Origin: Rubinisphaera italica
Lineage (GTDB): Bacteria > Planctomycetota > Planctomycetia > Planctomycetales > Planctomycetaceae
Length of the DNA: 64,000 bases
Direction of reading: 5' to 3'
Assembly: GCF_007859715.1 (NCBI RefSeq)
Contig: NZ_SJPG01000001.1
Location: 4,180,728 to 4,244,727 of the forward strand
Part shown: piece after piece, positions 1 through 9,437 of the stretch
Numbering within the stretch: the first letter of the stretch is position 1
Layout of the letters: each line of letters begins with the position of its first letter
Program-made: the position numbers and the translations under genes
Notes under the pieces: generated by a model
What the model saw: the letters and a program-made list of their open reading frames with translations, nothing else
Database searches by the model: none
What the model was told of the DNA's origin: nothing

Positions 1-1002
1 ATAGTGTTGTTGGTGCAGGATGCCGCGATAACCTTGAGAGGCAGATGATTCCAAGGTGTAAACTTTCTCGTACTCTACGGGAAAGACTTTGGTGGCAATG
101 ATTGACAGACTGTCTGGTGACCAGCCCATAAATTGATAAGGATTTCCTGGACGACCATCTGTGGTCAGTTCTCGTCTTGCCGTCGTATGCGTACTCTGAA
201 GTATTAGATTGCCTGCTTCACTTTTGATCAGCCAAAGACCATCGGGTGAAGACATTCCCGAGACACGCGGATTTCTCGGTTCTCGTCGCTGCTTTCGTTC
301 AACTCGCTCTCGGATTTCAATTGATATTGGAGCAGAATGTCCGCGAAACCGACCATAATATCCACCTTCTGAGTCGGTGATTTCCCAGACATGCCCCACA
401 TAAGTGTGCTGAGATTGACGAGCCTCCGGCTTGATGCTGCCATAAGCAACACTTTGCCCCGAACTGTTAATCCAGCTGTATGTCAGCAGGAGTTTGGTCC
501 GATTCACAAAGGTGATTTCCGTATGCTCACCGGAATTTTCACTGCGGGCCTCGTCGTTTTCAAGTCGTTGTGAGTCATTCGTCGAATGCGCAATATCGCT
601 GGTCCCAAACAATTTCAACTCAGACTTTTCAACATCAAATACATAACGTTGCCGTTGAAATGTGAAGGAGCAGATGTGTCGATCATAGTCATAACTGATA
701 CCATAGAATTTACAGGATTGGGCACCATCGTATTCAAAATTATTTTCCTGCAGATGCGATTTCATTTCTGAGGTATTGATCAGAAGTTTACGACTTCCAA
801 TCTCAGCATCAACAAATACGATTTCCCAGGCATCGACTCCCAGATGATTCTGATACCAGAATTGAGTGCCGTCTTCACTCCACTCGGGTTGAATCCGCAT
901 TTTGTAGCAACGGGGAGCAGTCTTCTGAACAGCCAAAGTCTCAAGATTCGGGCAGAAAACAATGCCCCAACAGACTAACAAGGGAAGCACTCGAAATTTC
1001 AT
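1..1002 (-). CDS. DPP-IV-like S9 peptidase, N-terminal part with VHL-like beta domain (partial)
   Basis: The frame opens at an ATG at 1002 and stays open to the window edge (334 codons), so the C-terminus is missing. Residues 1-25 look like a signal peptide. Blocks such as QPEWSEDGTQFWY (38-50) and WSPDSLSIIATKV (294-306) resemble blades of the beta-propeller that precedes the S9B (dipeptidyl peptidase IV) catalytic domain; the catalytic domain itself would lie outside the window. Residues about 161-220 resemble the beta domain of the human von Hippel-Lindau protein: FVNRT (165-169), W177, Y187 and QHTYVGHVW (198-206). VHL-like beta domains are known in some planctomycete proteins of this kind. 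The product is probably exported and degrades peptides. The family call is an inference from the propeller-like blocks; the VHL likeness is direct. Confidence 0.75.
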   Translation of the reverse strand, partial: MKFRVLPLLVCWGIVFCPNLETLAVQKTAPRCYKMRIQPEWSEDGTQFWYQNHLGVDAWEIVFVDAEIGSRKLLINTSEMKSHLQENNFEYDGAQSCKFYGISYDYDRHICSFTFQRQRYVFDVEKSELKLFGTSDIAHSTNDSQRLENDEARSENSGEHTEITFVNRTKLLLTYSWINSSGQSVAYGSIKPEARQSQHTYVGHVWEITDSEGGYYGRFRGHSAPISIEIRERVERKQRREPRNPRVSGMSSPDGLWLIKSEAGNLILQSTHTTARRELTTDGRPGNPYQFMGWSPDSLSIIATKVFPVEYEKVYTLESSASQGYRGILHQQHY

Positions 1003-1147
1003 AAAATCAATTCAACAGATTTAATTCATAATTAGCAGGCCCGACACAAGCAGACCAGAACGCCTATGGATTTTATCCGATGAAACTGAACGAATCCAAC
1101 TTGCGATCTGAAAATCAGGCTATCGACACTGAAGTTGTCGCGATTGA

Positions 1148-3046
1148 TTACTTTCGTAATCGAACGAGCACAACCCAGTCCTGATCCGACTTCTCCTTTG
1201 GTTTCACAAGAGCAAACGGCTTATCTTCTGAGGCAGAAGTGTTCTGAATTGGTAGCTGTTCGCCGTTGAGTGGGTCGAACCAGATCTCTTCGTAAGAACT
1301 CTTTTTGTCTGGCAAGTTCAATTCAACCTCAGGAGATTTTCTTGAGAGGTATATCAACCAGAGTTGACCGGAGGCAGTCAGGCAATGATCCCGCTTCGAA
1401 TTTCCGTTCAACAGCGAATCATTGGGCAGAGAATCCGCCAACGGAAACTTTGAATCCTTTAGAATCTGCAGAGCGACTTGACCATATTTCCAAGACATGG
1501 CCCGACTGCGAAAATCATCACAGACGAGATCATTCTCTGCCAGTTTATAGCCAAAGTAATACTGCACCCCGGCTCCGCCAGCCATCAGATTCCCCCAAAG
1601 TGTTTCGCTGCGAATATCGTTGAGGTCATATCCATTTCCGTTGTCCTGGGCGATGCCATCGAATCCGTCGTAATCTGGATCGGGAGGCACACCCAAACTG
1701 GCCGGGCCTTGTTCGTCGTTGCAGATCACCCAGTGCTTATGATATTTCTGAGATTTTTCAACCCAGTACAGGGTGCGGTCGTAAACCGACGACCAGGAAT
1801 TTTGCAGCGACAAGCCAGTCAATGGCGAATCAACTTTCAGAAAGGGATCGTAGGCTTTATCCTGCTCGTTCGGATAGGTGTGCAGCACGATAGGGTGATC
1901 GTAAGGATCGATTTCAGCCAGATACTCAGCCATCGCTAATTGCTGTTCAAACGTCTGAGTATTCTCTTCACCCAGGTTCCATTCTAAAGCGAGCAGGCTT
2001 CCAAACCGACTGACGAGCTCGCGCAGATAAACTTTCCGTTCCCGATCCGTTTCACCAGCATCGAGGGCGGTAGGAGTTGGTTTGATGTCACGTTTCCCAC
2101 CATGACGATTGTCATCGTTTTCGGTTTCCTGAAATTTGATATGCAACAATAAATTTTGATTCTGAGCATGATCGAAAACGATGCCCCATTGATCGAGTTT
2201 GGAACAATCGAAGTGAAAATTTTCATCACGGGAAACGTAAGGCCAGACATTATCGCCATCTCCACCGGCATTGTAGGTGAGGAACGAGATGACATTGCAG
2301 CCGACTGCGTTGAGGTAATTCAGCGAACCGATTAATCCTTTGCCGCGGTTGTCTTTCCAGACCGGATCTCCGGTTCGCCAGTCCTGTTCGTGAGGTTTCC
2401 AGGTGAGGAGTGGACCTTTTTTTGACCGAGAAATGGTGTCATCAAAATCGGGAGAGGCAAGATAGGTTTCCGGAGAGTCTGGCCCCATTTTGATATAAAT
2501 CTCCCTATGCTGCAAATAGTGCAGATATCGCGAATCGGTGTGAACCAGACGTCCGCGTTGATAGGCCAGCGGTGCCTGTTTCGATATTGACGAGACCTCA
2601 AATTGTCCTTTCCAGCCATTATAAGGAACAACCCTTTTTCCACTTGATTTCAAATCGATAGCGACATCCTGTCCTTCCACAAATTCGATGGCCCAAGTCC
2701 AGAGTCCGGATTGATCGGGACTAAAATAAGTCCGCCAGATGGAGCCTTCCTTCGCAGAAGTTTCCCCTGCCTTACCATCAGCTGCAAAATGCCCGGGCAC
2801 GCGATACGTTTTGCCCGATGGTGCATGCTGAAAAGTCATCGTGAGCCGATAGTCCAGGAACGGGTTGGGTTCCTCAGACATTTCAGTGCAAGTTGGACCC
2901 GCAAACTGAAACGTGATTTTCCGCCACGGTTCACAGATGCCTTCAATCTGCATCTCTGGGAGCGTTTCGGCAAAAGACTGCTCCAGGGTATTGATCGTTG
3001 ACAAGAAAAATACAACCATGCAAGCGCAAATTGACCGTATTCTCAT
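1148..3046 (-). CDS. DUF5060 glycoside-hydrolase-like secreted protein with collagen-binding-like C-terminus
   Basis: 632 residues with an N-terminal signal peptide (hydrophobic about residues 5-25, then SFAET). Residues about 35-155 match the DUF5060 beta-sandwich (GICEPWRKITFQFAGP, then DYRLTMTF and GHFAADG blocks). The middle (about 230-520) looks like a TIM barrel of the DUF4038/apiosidase-like type: LNYLNAVGCNVISFLTYN, LLHIKFQETEND and LEWNLGEEN, the last a likely site of an acidic catalytic residue. The final 90 residues (LTASGQLWLIYLSRK, WFDPLNGE) resemble the putative collagen-binding domain that ends such proteins. The probable role is extracytoplasmic polysaccharide degradation, with the substrate unknown. 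It lies 145 bases upstream of the peptidase gene on the same strand. Confidence 0.8.
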   Translation of the reverse strand: MRIRSICACMVVFFLSTINTLEQSFAETLPEMQIEGICEPWRKITFQFAGPTCTEMSEEPNPFLDYRLTMTFQHAPSGKTYRVPGHFAADGKAGETSAKEGSIWRTYFSPDQSGLWTWAIEFVEGQDVAIDLKSSGKRVVPYNGWKGQFEVSSISKQAPLAYQRGRLVHTDSRYLHYLQHREIYIKMGPDSPETYLASPDFDDTISRSKKGPLLTWKPHEQDWRTGDPVWKDNRGKGLIGSLNYLNAVGCNVISFLTYNAGGDGDNVWPYVSRDENFHFDCSKLDQWGIVFDHAQNQNLLLHIKFQETENDDNRHGGKRDIKPTPTALDAGETDRERKVYLRELVSRFGSLLALEWNLGEENTQTFEQQLAMAEYLAEIDPYDHPIVLHTYPNEQDKAYDPFLKVDSPLTGLSLQNSWSSVYDRTLYWVEKSQKYHKHWVICNDEQGPASLGVPPDPDYDGFDGIAQDNGNGYDLNDIRSETLWGNLMAGGAGVQYYFGYKLAENDLVCDDFRSRAMSWKYGQVALQILKDSKFPLADSLPNDSLLNGNSKRDHCLTASGQLWLIYLSRKSPEVELNLPDKKSSYEEIWFDPLNGEQLPIQNTSASEDKPFALVKPKEKSDQDWVVLVRLRK

Positions 3047-3114
3047 CGGAATCCTAACTTGAGCAAGAAGAAAGGTAAAAGCTGAATTTGGTCAATGGAA
3101 CATCCGATGGCGAA

Positions 3115-3471
3115 CTACGACAAAGCTGCTTTGGCCTCATCACAATTCAGGTAGATGGGCCAGCGTTGATCGAGATGTGTGATCTGAATCAGTTCGCCAA
3201 CAAAAGGCTCGACTCCGCAGACACAGAATTTCCCGCCCCTGCGTTTCATCTCGGCTGCGATATACAACAGAGATTCCAAAAAAAGCGAGTTCGCATATTT
3301 TAAACCCGTACAGTCCACGATCGCATTCTGACAACCCTCAAAATCCTGACGCTGCAGATCTTCCTGGATTGTTTTACGATAATCCGAGGTTTCAAAACGA
3401 GCCCATTCACACATACTAAAAATAAGTGTCTGATTGTCCCGGGTAATTGAATAGTGAGCTTGTCGACTCAT
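3115..3471 (-). CDS. STAS-domain anti-anti-sigma factor-like protein
   Basis: 118 residues forming a single STAS domain. The core IVDCTGLKYANSLFLESLL (51-69) corresponds to the DLSGV...DS..L loop of SpoIIAA/RsbV proteins, with Ser62 at the usual phosphorylation position. Such proteins bind an RsbW-like kinase and release its target when dephosphorylated. The start codon overlaps the end of the upstream response-regulator/HATPase gene by four bases, so the two are surely co-transcribed and probably work as a partner-switching pair. There is no nearby sigma gene, so the target is unknown. Confidence 0.85.
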   Translation of the reverse strand: MSRQAHYSITRDNQTLIFSMCEWARFETSDYRKTIQEDLQRQDFEGCQNAIVDCTGLKYANSLFLESLLYIAAEMKRRGGKFCVCGVEPFVGELIQITHLDQRWPIYLNCDEAKAALS

Positions 3472-4367
3472 GAGGAGACACCCGTTAGTGAACTGCTGTT
3501 TTTGAAAAGTATAACCTGATTCCCTCGCTTGTTGAATTGTACATTATCCATAAATGATTTCATCAGTAAAACCCCTCGACCACAGGGGCGTTCTGCAAAA
3601 CCATCTGAAAATGGATCTGGTAGACTTTTCGGATCGAAACCGGGGCCTTCATCGCTAATCGTTACCGTCAAACCGGCATCGAACCGAATATGGACACGAA
3701 TCTGTCGATCACGATAGGGCTCCTCAGACTGACGCTTCATCGCGAGTGCTTCGAAGGAATGCAGATCCTGCTCGCGCAGCTTGGAACTGACTTCCAGATT
3801 TCCGTGAAAGTACGCATTGGAAAGCGCTTCATCAATAGCGGTCGTGATCCGAAAGCAGTCGTTCTCTGAGAACATTTTTCTCATTTCGAGAGAGTGTCGA
3901 AACTCTTGCACGAACGTGGAATGCAAATTCCGGTCGTTATCCATGATGAAAGTCGCTTCAGAAAGCGACATCAGTAATTTCTGCTGATGATTTTTTTCGC
4001 GTGCCAGCCCCAGCAGACGGGAAACCACTGGGGCTAAATCGACTGCTAACTGACTTTTGGGCACATAACTGGCCGCGCCCTTAGTCAGAGCTTCCGCTGC
4101 AATTTTTTCACTGCCTGCGGCTGTCATGAGCACGACAGGAATCAGAGGAAAGCGTTCCTGCAATTCCATCACCAATTCCAGCCCGTTCATATTAGGCATC
4201 TGCAAATCTGTTACGACAACCTGAGGATGGAATTCTTCGACAATTGACAGCGCGATTACGCCATCCGAAGCCGTAAGAATCTGCGAATCAGGAATCTGTT
4301 TTTGAAGAAGGTGTTGAGCCCGTTTGAGATCAAACAGAGAGTCATCAACAACCAGAATAGATGTCAT
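3468..4367 (-). CDS. Response regulator receiver fused to RsbW-like HATPase (anti-sigma kinase type)
   Basis: The start was taken at the ATG at 4367, seven bases after a GGAG; an in-frame TTG lies 12 bases further up. Residues 1-120 are a receiver domain: acidic pair VVDD at 7-9, phospho-acceptor Asp54 in VVTDLQMPNMNG, and the conserved Lys in SYVPKSQL. Residues about 155-290 are an HATPase_c_2 domain, with TTAIDEALSNAYFHGN as the N-box, ISDEGPGFDP as the G1 box and a glycine-rich lid (CGRGVLLM). It would phosphorylate a STAS partner such as the product of the overlapping downstream gene, under control of receiver phosphorylation. It is transcribed divergently from a hybrid histidine kinase that could supply the phosphoryl group; that link is inferred from position. 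Confidence 0.85.
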   Translation of the reverse strand: MTSILVVDDSLFDLKRAQHLLQKQIPDSQILTASDGVIALSIVEEFHPQVVVTDLQMPNMNGLELVMELQERFPLIPVVLMTAAGSEKIAAEALTKGAASYVPKSQLAVDLAPVVSRLLGLAREKNHQQKLLMSLSEATFIMDNDRNLHSTFVQEFRHSLEMRKMFSENDCFRITTAIDEALSNAYFHGNLEVSSKLREQDLHSFEALAMKRQSEEPYRDRQIRVHIRFDAGLTVTISDEGPGFDPKSLPDPFSDGFAERPCGRGVLLMKSFMDNVQFNKRGNQVILFKNSSSLTGVSS

Positions 4368-4658
4368 AACGTACTCCAAGCATCAATGCAGGTTAATCTA
4401 TCAATTGTTTATATCTTGATCCTCACCGAGCGTCAACGACTTTCTATATTGTTCTGCGTTACGGTGACTTTACAAGCTTGTCGCGACCCGAAAAGTCGTC
4501 AATAACTTCCGAGAACATCGCTTTGATCGATATCGTCGTAATGGAATCTCGGTTTCAGAAATCTATTTTCGCAAAATTCTGATACCCCTTTTACGATAAA
4601 ATCTGGTATGGTCAATTGTTGATGTGTTCAGTCGGCTACACCACGACGAGGAAAATTC

Positions 4659-7600
4659 ATGTCTCGATCACAATCTCTGTTGAAAAACCTGTCAGTGATT
4701 GCCAGTCATCCTGGCATCCTGCTTTGGGTCAGTGATCAACAAACGGGAAACTTACTGGAAGCCAGCGAACTGGCACTTATGCATTGGGGTCATTCCCTCG
4801 AAAACTTGCAGGGGAATCCGGAATGGTGGCGGAGCATTATCCATCCTGAGGATACAGATCGTTACTGTGATTTCTACTTGAAAGATTCACAAGAGCCAAT
4901 CTCGTACAAGATCCAGTCTTCAGCCAACGTGATTCTCGAAGTTTGTGAACATCGGTCCTTGTCGCAGGGACCAGAAGGCAATGTCTATATCGCAACTGCG
5001 ACTATCACCAGTCAGAAATTACAGGCCCCAAACCAGAAGCCAGTGGACTTCAATTCCATTTTCGATCTCCTCCCGGTTTGTTTGCTTTTAAAAGATCGTC
5101 AGGGTCGTCGCACGTTTGCGAACAGAAAGTATCTCGAGTTGAGGAAACTCAAACTTGAAGAAGTGCTTGGTAAGACAGATCGGGATTTATTCCCTGAAGA
5201 ACTCGTCTGCAAATATGAAGAAGATGATCGTAAAGTTCTCGAAACCGGAGTTGTGCTGACTGATGCCGAGGAGATCAAAAACGGAGACGGTGCCACTTGC
5301 TGGACGGAGCGGATCAAGGCTCCGATCTACTCCGAAAGTGGAGAGATTATTGGCATTCAGCTGATGATGTGGGATATCACCCGGAGAAAAAATACCGAAG
5401 CCGCTTTCGAGCAGGAGTCGGCGTTAATGCATGCGCTGTTGAGCAATATCCCAGACTCGATTTATTTCAAAGATCGGGAAAGCCGCTTTATCCGTATAAA
5501 TAAAAGCATGGCTGAGAAGTTCAATCTGGCATCTCCTGAAGAGTCACTGGGGAAAACCGATCACGATTTCTTCACCTCCGAACATGCCGAACAGACACGG
5601 AAAGATGAACTTCGTATTCTGGAAACAGGTGAGCCACTGGTCTCACTGATCGAATGCGAAACCTGGGCCGACCGGCAGGACACATGGTGCTCGACCACAA
5701 AAATGCCACTCCGGGATATTCAGGGGAATATCATCGGGACATTCGGAATTTCCCGCGACATTACCAGCCTCATACTGACAGAACAGGCGCTTGAACGCGA
5801 ACGCGATCTCTCACAAGCATTGATGAATGGTTTGCCTGATGTGATCTTTTATAAAGATCGTCAAGGACACTTCACGATGGGGAATCAGGCATTAGCCGAA
5901 TATTTTGGATTGGATCATCCCGATCAATTAATTGGGAAAACCGATTATGATTTCACTCCTCCCGAACTGGCGGCCTGCTTTGAAGAAGACGATCAGCGGG
6001 TCATGCGAAGCGGAGACAAACTAATTGCAAGAGAAGAGGTGAACGAAGACAGCCATGGCAACGTCACTTATTTCCTCACAACTAAAGTCCCAATTCGAAA
6101 CTCAGACGGTGAAGTGACTGGTCTGGTGGGAATCGGACGCGATATCACCAGCCTCAAAATGGCTCAACGCGAGTTGACTATCGCTCGCGATCAGGCCGAT
6201 GCTGCCAATCGCGCAAAAAGCGATTTCCTCGCTAATATGAGCCACGAAATTCGTACCCCGATGAATGCCGTAATCGGAATGACGGAACTCCTCGAAGATA
6301 CCAAACTCAATGAATCTCAGCGGGATTATCTGCGTATGGTGCGTGAGTCGGGAGAAGTTCTCCTCGAGTTGATCAACGATATCCTCGATTTTTCAAAGAT
6401 CGAAGCTGGCAAATTCACACTCGATCATATCCCGTTCGATTTGCATGAAATGATTGGCGATACGACAAAGTCCATCGCCGTGCGGGCTCATCGAAAAAAA
6501 CTCGAACTGGCTTTGCATATCACTCCAGAAGTGCCGCACGGTATTACGGGAGACCCTGGACGCTTGCGGCAGATTATGGTCAACCTGATTGGAAACGCAA
6601 TCAAATTTACAGAACGTGGTGAAGTGGTGGTCGAAGTTTCAGCCGAGGATCGGGGAGAAAATGCACTTGTAAAATTTCTGGTTCGCGATACCGGCATCGG
6701 CATTTCTGAAGACAAACGGCACTTCATCTTTGAAGCATTCGAGCAGGCCGATACTTCAACGACGCGGCGTTTCGGTGGTACGGGCCTGGGATTAGCGATT
6801 ACGTCTCGTCTGGTCAATCTCATGGGAGGGTCAATTACGGTTGAAAGTAAACTCGATCACGGGAGCAAGTTTTCATTTGAAGTCGAATTTCCCAAAGCGG
6901 AAGAAATGGAGTTTCGCAGTGCCACTGCGACTCACGAAAAATTGATTGGCATGAGTGTTCTCGTGGTCGATGACAACTCGACCAATCGAAAGATCGTCGA
7001 AGAGATGCTGCGAGTTCGGGGCATGTTTCCGATTGTCGTTCCGAGTGCTGCGGAAGCGTATTGGAGTATGAAAGATGCCCAAAAAGCGGGCTCTCCCATT
7101 CCCCTCGTCTTAACGGATGTGAACATGCCCGATGTCGATGGTTTCATGCTGATCGAACGAATTCGCGAATCGGAAGAATTGGAACAGCCCGTTATTATGG
7201 TCCTCACTTCGGGAGATCGAACTGGCGACTCGGAACGCTCTGCGAAAATGGATGTCGCTGCTCACCTCCTGAAACCGGTTAAACAATCCGAATTGTTCGA
7301 TGCGATTGGTAATGCGTTTGGAATCAATCGACTCGAAGAAAAAGTCCATCACACACAGAACCCCTCAGATAAGATGATCTCACTGAAGATCCTGGTCGCC
7401 GAGGATGCCTTTGCAAATCAGATGCTCGCCCGGGGACTGCTTGAGAAATGGAATCATAAGGTCGAAATTGCCAGCAACGGCAGAGAAGCAATTCAAAAAC
7501 TCGAGTCGGAATCGTTCGATGTTATTCTAATGGATGTTCAAATGCCGGAAATGGATGGATGGGAAGCGACTGCCGAAATTCGCACTCGGCAACGTAATAA

Positions 7601-8171
7601 CGAGTTAATCCATCTTGATCGGAATCCCATTCCCATTATCGCGATGACCGCCCATGCCATGAAAGGTGATCGGCAACGTTGTCTGGATGCTGGCATGGAT
7701 GCCTATATCTCCAAACCTATCCGTACGAATGAATTGCACGAAGTATTGTTCGAATTCTATCCAAACACCGAAGCAAAGCATGTCAGCCATTCAGATTCTG
7801 AGTCACTGCGTGATACAGATGAATCGAAAGCATACCTCCATTTTCGTCCCGAAGAAGCGTTGAAGACGGTCGCCCACGATCACGACTTGCTGAAAATCGT
7901 GATCGAAGCATTCCTGGAAGAATGTCCGACACATAAACACAACCTTGAGACGGCAGCAGAGTGCAGTGATTTTTCGACTGCTCGAAGATTGTCTCATTTG
8001 ATCAAAGGGGTTTGTTCCAGTCTCGGAGCCGAAGAAGTCATGCAACTCTCGCGTGAAATTGAATTGGAATGCGAGGCGGAAACTCCCACAATTGACACCG
8101 AGAAAATCACGCGGTTAATGAAGAAGCTGGAAGAATTACTCAAAGAACTACGGCAATACATCAACGATTGA
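4659..8171 (+). CDS. Multi-PAS hybrid sensor histidine kinase with two receivers and HPt
   Basis: 1170 residues, no signal peptide and no membrane segment, so a soluble sensor. Domains in order: PAS-like (about 10-120), three similar PAS/PAC units (about 131-245, 255-372, 383-500, each carrying a KDR and a GKTD.D signature and ending in WDIT or RDIT), HisKA with His529 in SHEIRTP, HATPase_c (about 625-745, with DTGIGI and GGTGLGLAI), receiver 1 with Asp820 (LTDVNMPD), receiver 2 with Asp959 (LMDVQMPEMDG), and a C-terminal HPt with His1113 (LSHLIKGVCSSLGA). This is a complete phosphorelay on one chain. It is divergent from the receiver-HATPase/STAS pair across a 291-base gap, a plausible output. 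The repeated PAS units probably arose by internal duplication. Confidence 0.93.
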   Translation: MSRSQSLLKNLSVIASHPGILLWVSDQQTGNLLEASELALMHWGHSLENLQGNPEWWRSIIHPEDTDRYCDFYLKDSQEPISYKIQSSANVILEVCEHRSLSQGPEGNVYIATATITSQKLQAPNQKPVDFNSIFDLLPVCLLLKDRQGRRTFANRKYLELRKLKLEEVLGKTDRDLFPEELVCKYEEDDRKVLETGVVLTDAEEIKNGDGATCWTERIKAPIYSESGEIIGIQLMMWDITRRKNTEAAFEQESALMHALLSNIPDSIYFKDRESRFIRINKSMAEKFNLASPEESLGKTDHDFFTSEHAEQTRKDELRILETGEPLVSLIECETWADRQDTWCSTTKMPLRDIQGNIIGTFGISRDITSLILTEQALERERDLSQALMNGLPDVIFYKDRQGHFTMGNQALAEYFGLDHPDQLIGKTDYDFTPPELAACFEEDDQRVMRSGDKLIAREEVNEDSHGNVTYFLTTKVPIRNSDGEVTGLVGIGRDITSLKMAQRELTIARDQADAANRAKSDFLANMSHEIRTPMNAVIGMTELLEDTKLNESQRDYLRMVRESGEVLLELINDILDFSKIEAGKFTLDHIPFDLHEMIGDTTKSIAVRAHRKKLELALHITPEVPHGITGDPGRLRQIMVNLIGNAIKFTERGEVVVEVSAEDRGENALVKFLVRDTGIGISEDKRHFIFEAFEQADTSTTRRFGGTGLGLAITSRLVNLMGGSITVESKLDHGSKFSFEVEFPKAEEMEFRSATATHEKLIGMSVLVVDDNSTNRKIVEEMLRVRGMFPIVVPSAAEAYWSMKDAQKAGSPIPLVLTDVNMPDVDGFMLIERIRESEELEQPVIMVLTSGDRTGDSERSAKMDVAAHLLKPVKQSELFDAIGNAFGINRLEEKVHHTQNPSDKMISLKILVAEDAFANQMLARGLLEKWNHKVEIASNGREAIQKLESESFDVILMDVQMPEMDGWEATAEIRTRQRNNELIHLDRNPIPIIAMTAHAMKGDRQRCLDAGMDAYISKPIRTNELHEVLFEFYPNTEAKHVSHSDSESLRDTDESKAYLHFRPEEALKTVAHDHDLLKIVIEAFLEECPTHKHNLETAAECSDFSTARRLSHLIKGVCSSLGAEEVMQLSREIELECEAETPTIDTEKITRLMKKLEELLKELRQYIND

Positions 8172-8236
8172 AATTAACCGTTCAGACAAGCCATTTTATC
8201 CTCACATTGAATGCTGCGAGGTCAGAATCTCATCAA

Positions 8237-8716
8237 TTAAGGAGAATCTACTGTTGCATGGTGAGGGGCCCCAGCTTCAAATCGCTCCTGGTCGGCTCGC
8301 CAGTCATTCAGGGTGTATTGAATAATCGAGGTGTCCGTTTCCTGGACATCCAATTGAACAAGATCGAGACCGAATTCACGGATTTCTGAAAAGAGCATGA
8401 ATGCCAGATTTTCCACACTGGTCGGATTTGGAAATACTTTCAGACGGAGATTCTCTCCGGTCCGCTTCATGTGTCCCTGCAGGGTTTCGTAGAGAGGATC
8501 ATGCTGGTGAATCAGCATGGCATGATCGTAATTCTCTTTGAAGTGTGGTTCGAGAAAATGATCGAAATCGCCAAATAGTGTCGAAATCGCCCCATCTCTT
8601 TCCACCTGAAAGTGGCAAACGATGCCGTACCGATGGCCATGAAGATTGCTGCATTTGTCCTGCAATTCTTCATTGCGATGGGCGGCATAAAATTTATAGC
8701 TTTTCTGGATAATCAT
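8237..8716 (-). CDS. 6-pyruvoyl-tetrahydropterin synthase / QueD family protein
   Basis: 159 residues from the ATG at 8716; an upstream in-frame TTG at 8743 would add nine residues. Zinc ligands are His13 (FYAAHR), His26 and His28 (LHGHRYG), and the catalytic cysteine is Cys22, giving the CxxxHGH pattern of QueD and PTPS-II proteins. FGDFDH and ENYDHAMLI blocks also fit. The enzyme converts dihydroneopterin triphosphate to a carboxy- or pyruvoyl-tetrahydropterin. It lies 40 bases downstream of folE on the same strand, which supplies that substrate. Whether the end product is queuosine precursor or a pterin cofactor cannot be told, because no queC or queE is in view. Confidence 0.88.
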   Translation of the reverse strand: MIIQKSYKFYAAHRNEELQDKCSNLHGHRYGIVCHFQVERDGAISTLFGDFDHFLEPHFKENYDHAMLIHQHDPLYETLQGHMKRTGENLRLKVFPNPTSVENLAFMLFSEIREFGLDLVQLDVQETDTSIIQYTLNDWRADQERFEAGAPHHATVDSP

Positions 8717-8756
8717 ACTGAAACTAACTGAAAATGTTATCAACCATTCGGTGAGA

Positions 8757-9368
8757 TCATTGATTTATCAGCGACATCACTTCCGAACGGCTCGCCTGAT
8801 TGTCCTTAAACTGCCCCCGCAATGCACTCGTTACGGTCATGGCACCAGCCTTGCGAATTCCTCGAATCGACATACACGAATGCTCAGCTTCCACAACAAC
8901 TGCTACTCCTTTGGAACCAAGTTCTTTCTCGACCAGATCGGCAATCGTCTGCGTCATCCGTTCCTGAACCTGAGGTCGGCGGGAAACTTCTTCAACCACT
9001 CGCGCCAGTTTGCTCAGTCCCGTCACCTTCCCATTCGGCAGATAAGCCACATGAGCAACCCCGGTAAAGGGGAGCAGATGATGTTCGCACATACTGGCGA
9101 AATGAATATCTCGGACGAGGACCATCTCGTCATACGTCTCTGGAAATGTCGTCTGCAGATGGCGGCCGGGATCGAGCTTTAAACCCGAAAACATCTCCGC
9201 ATACATTTTCGCAACACGACGAGGCGTTTCAAGCAGTCCAGGACGATCAGGATCTTCCCCGACGGCTGCTAATATTGTCCGGACGGCCCCTTTAATCGCT
9301 TCCAGATCGACATTCGACTCTGGCAAAGCAACTTCTTGGTCATTGTTGTAATCACAGCTAGGATTCAT
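8757..9368 (-). CDS. folE: GTP cyclohydrolase I
   Basis: 203 residues, full length for type IA FolE. It opens the imidazole ring of GTP to make 7,8-dihydroneopterin triphosphate, the first step of folate, pterin and 7-deazaguanine synthesis. The zinc ligands Cys94 and His97 ([10 protein letters not shown]) and Cys165 (EHSCMSIRG) are all present, as are [10 protein letters not shown] and the C-terminal [15 protein letters not shown]. The three zinc ligands argue for the zinc-dependent type IA rather than the IB form. It is the first gene of a two-gene set with the PTPS/QueD-like gene downstream. Confidence 0.96.
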   Translation of the reverse strand: MNPSCDYNNDQEVALPESNVDLEAIKGAVRTILAAVGEDPDRPGLLETPRRVAKMYAEMFSGLKLDPGRHLQTTFPETYDEMVLVRDIHFASMCEHHLLPFTGVAHVAYLPNGKVTGLSKLARVVEEVSRRPQVQERMTQTIADLVEKELGSKGVAVVVEAEHSCMSIRGIRKAGAMTVTSALRGQFKDNQASRSEVMSLINQ

Positions 9369-9407
9369 GGCAACCAGTGTATATCAAAGTAAGCAAAGTT
9401 TGTGAGT

Positions 9408-9437
9408 TTCCAATTGAATTTCAATTGAATCAATTAT
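9408..9437. promoter_or_regulatory. AT-rich palindromic repeat between folE and ZIP gene
   Basis: The unit TCAATTGAAT and close variants occur in a row, giving overlapping near-palindromes in the 275-base gap between divergent folE and the ZIP transporter gene. It could be an operator or a promoter element, but no matching consensus is recognised. The rest of the gap (9369-9643) holds nothing else I can support. Confidence 0.25.
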
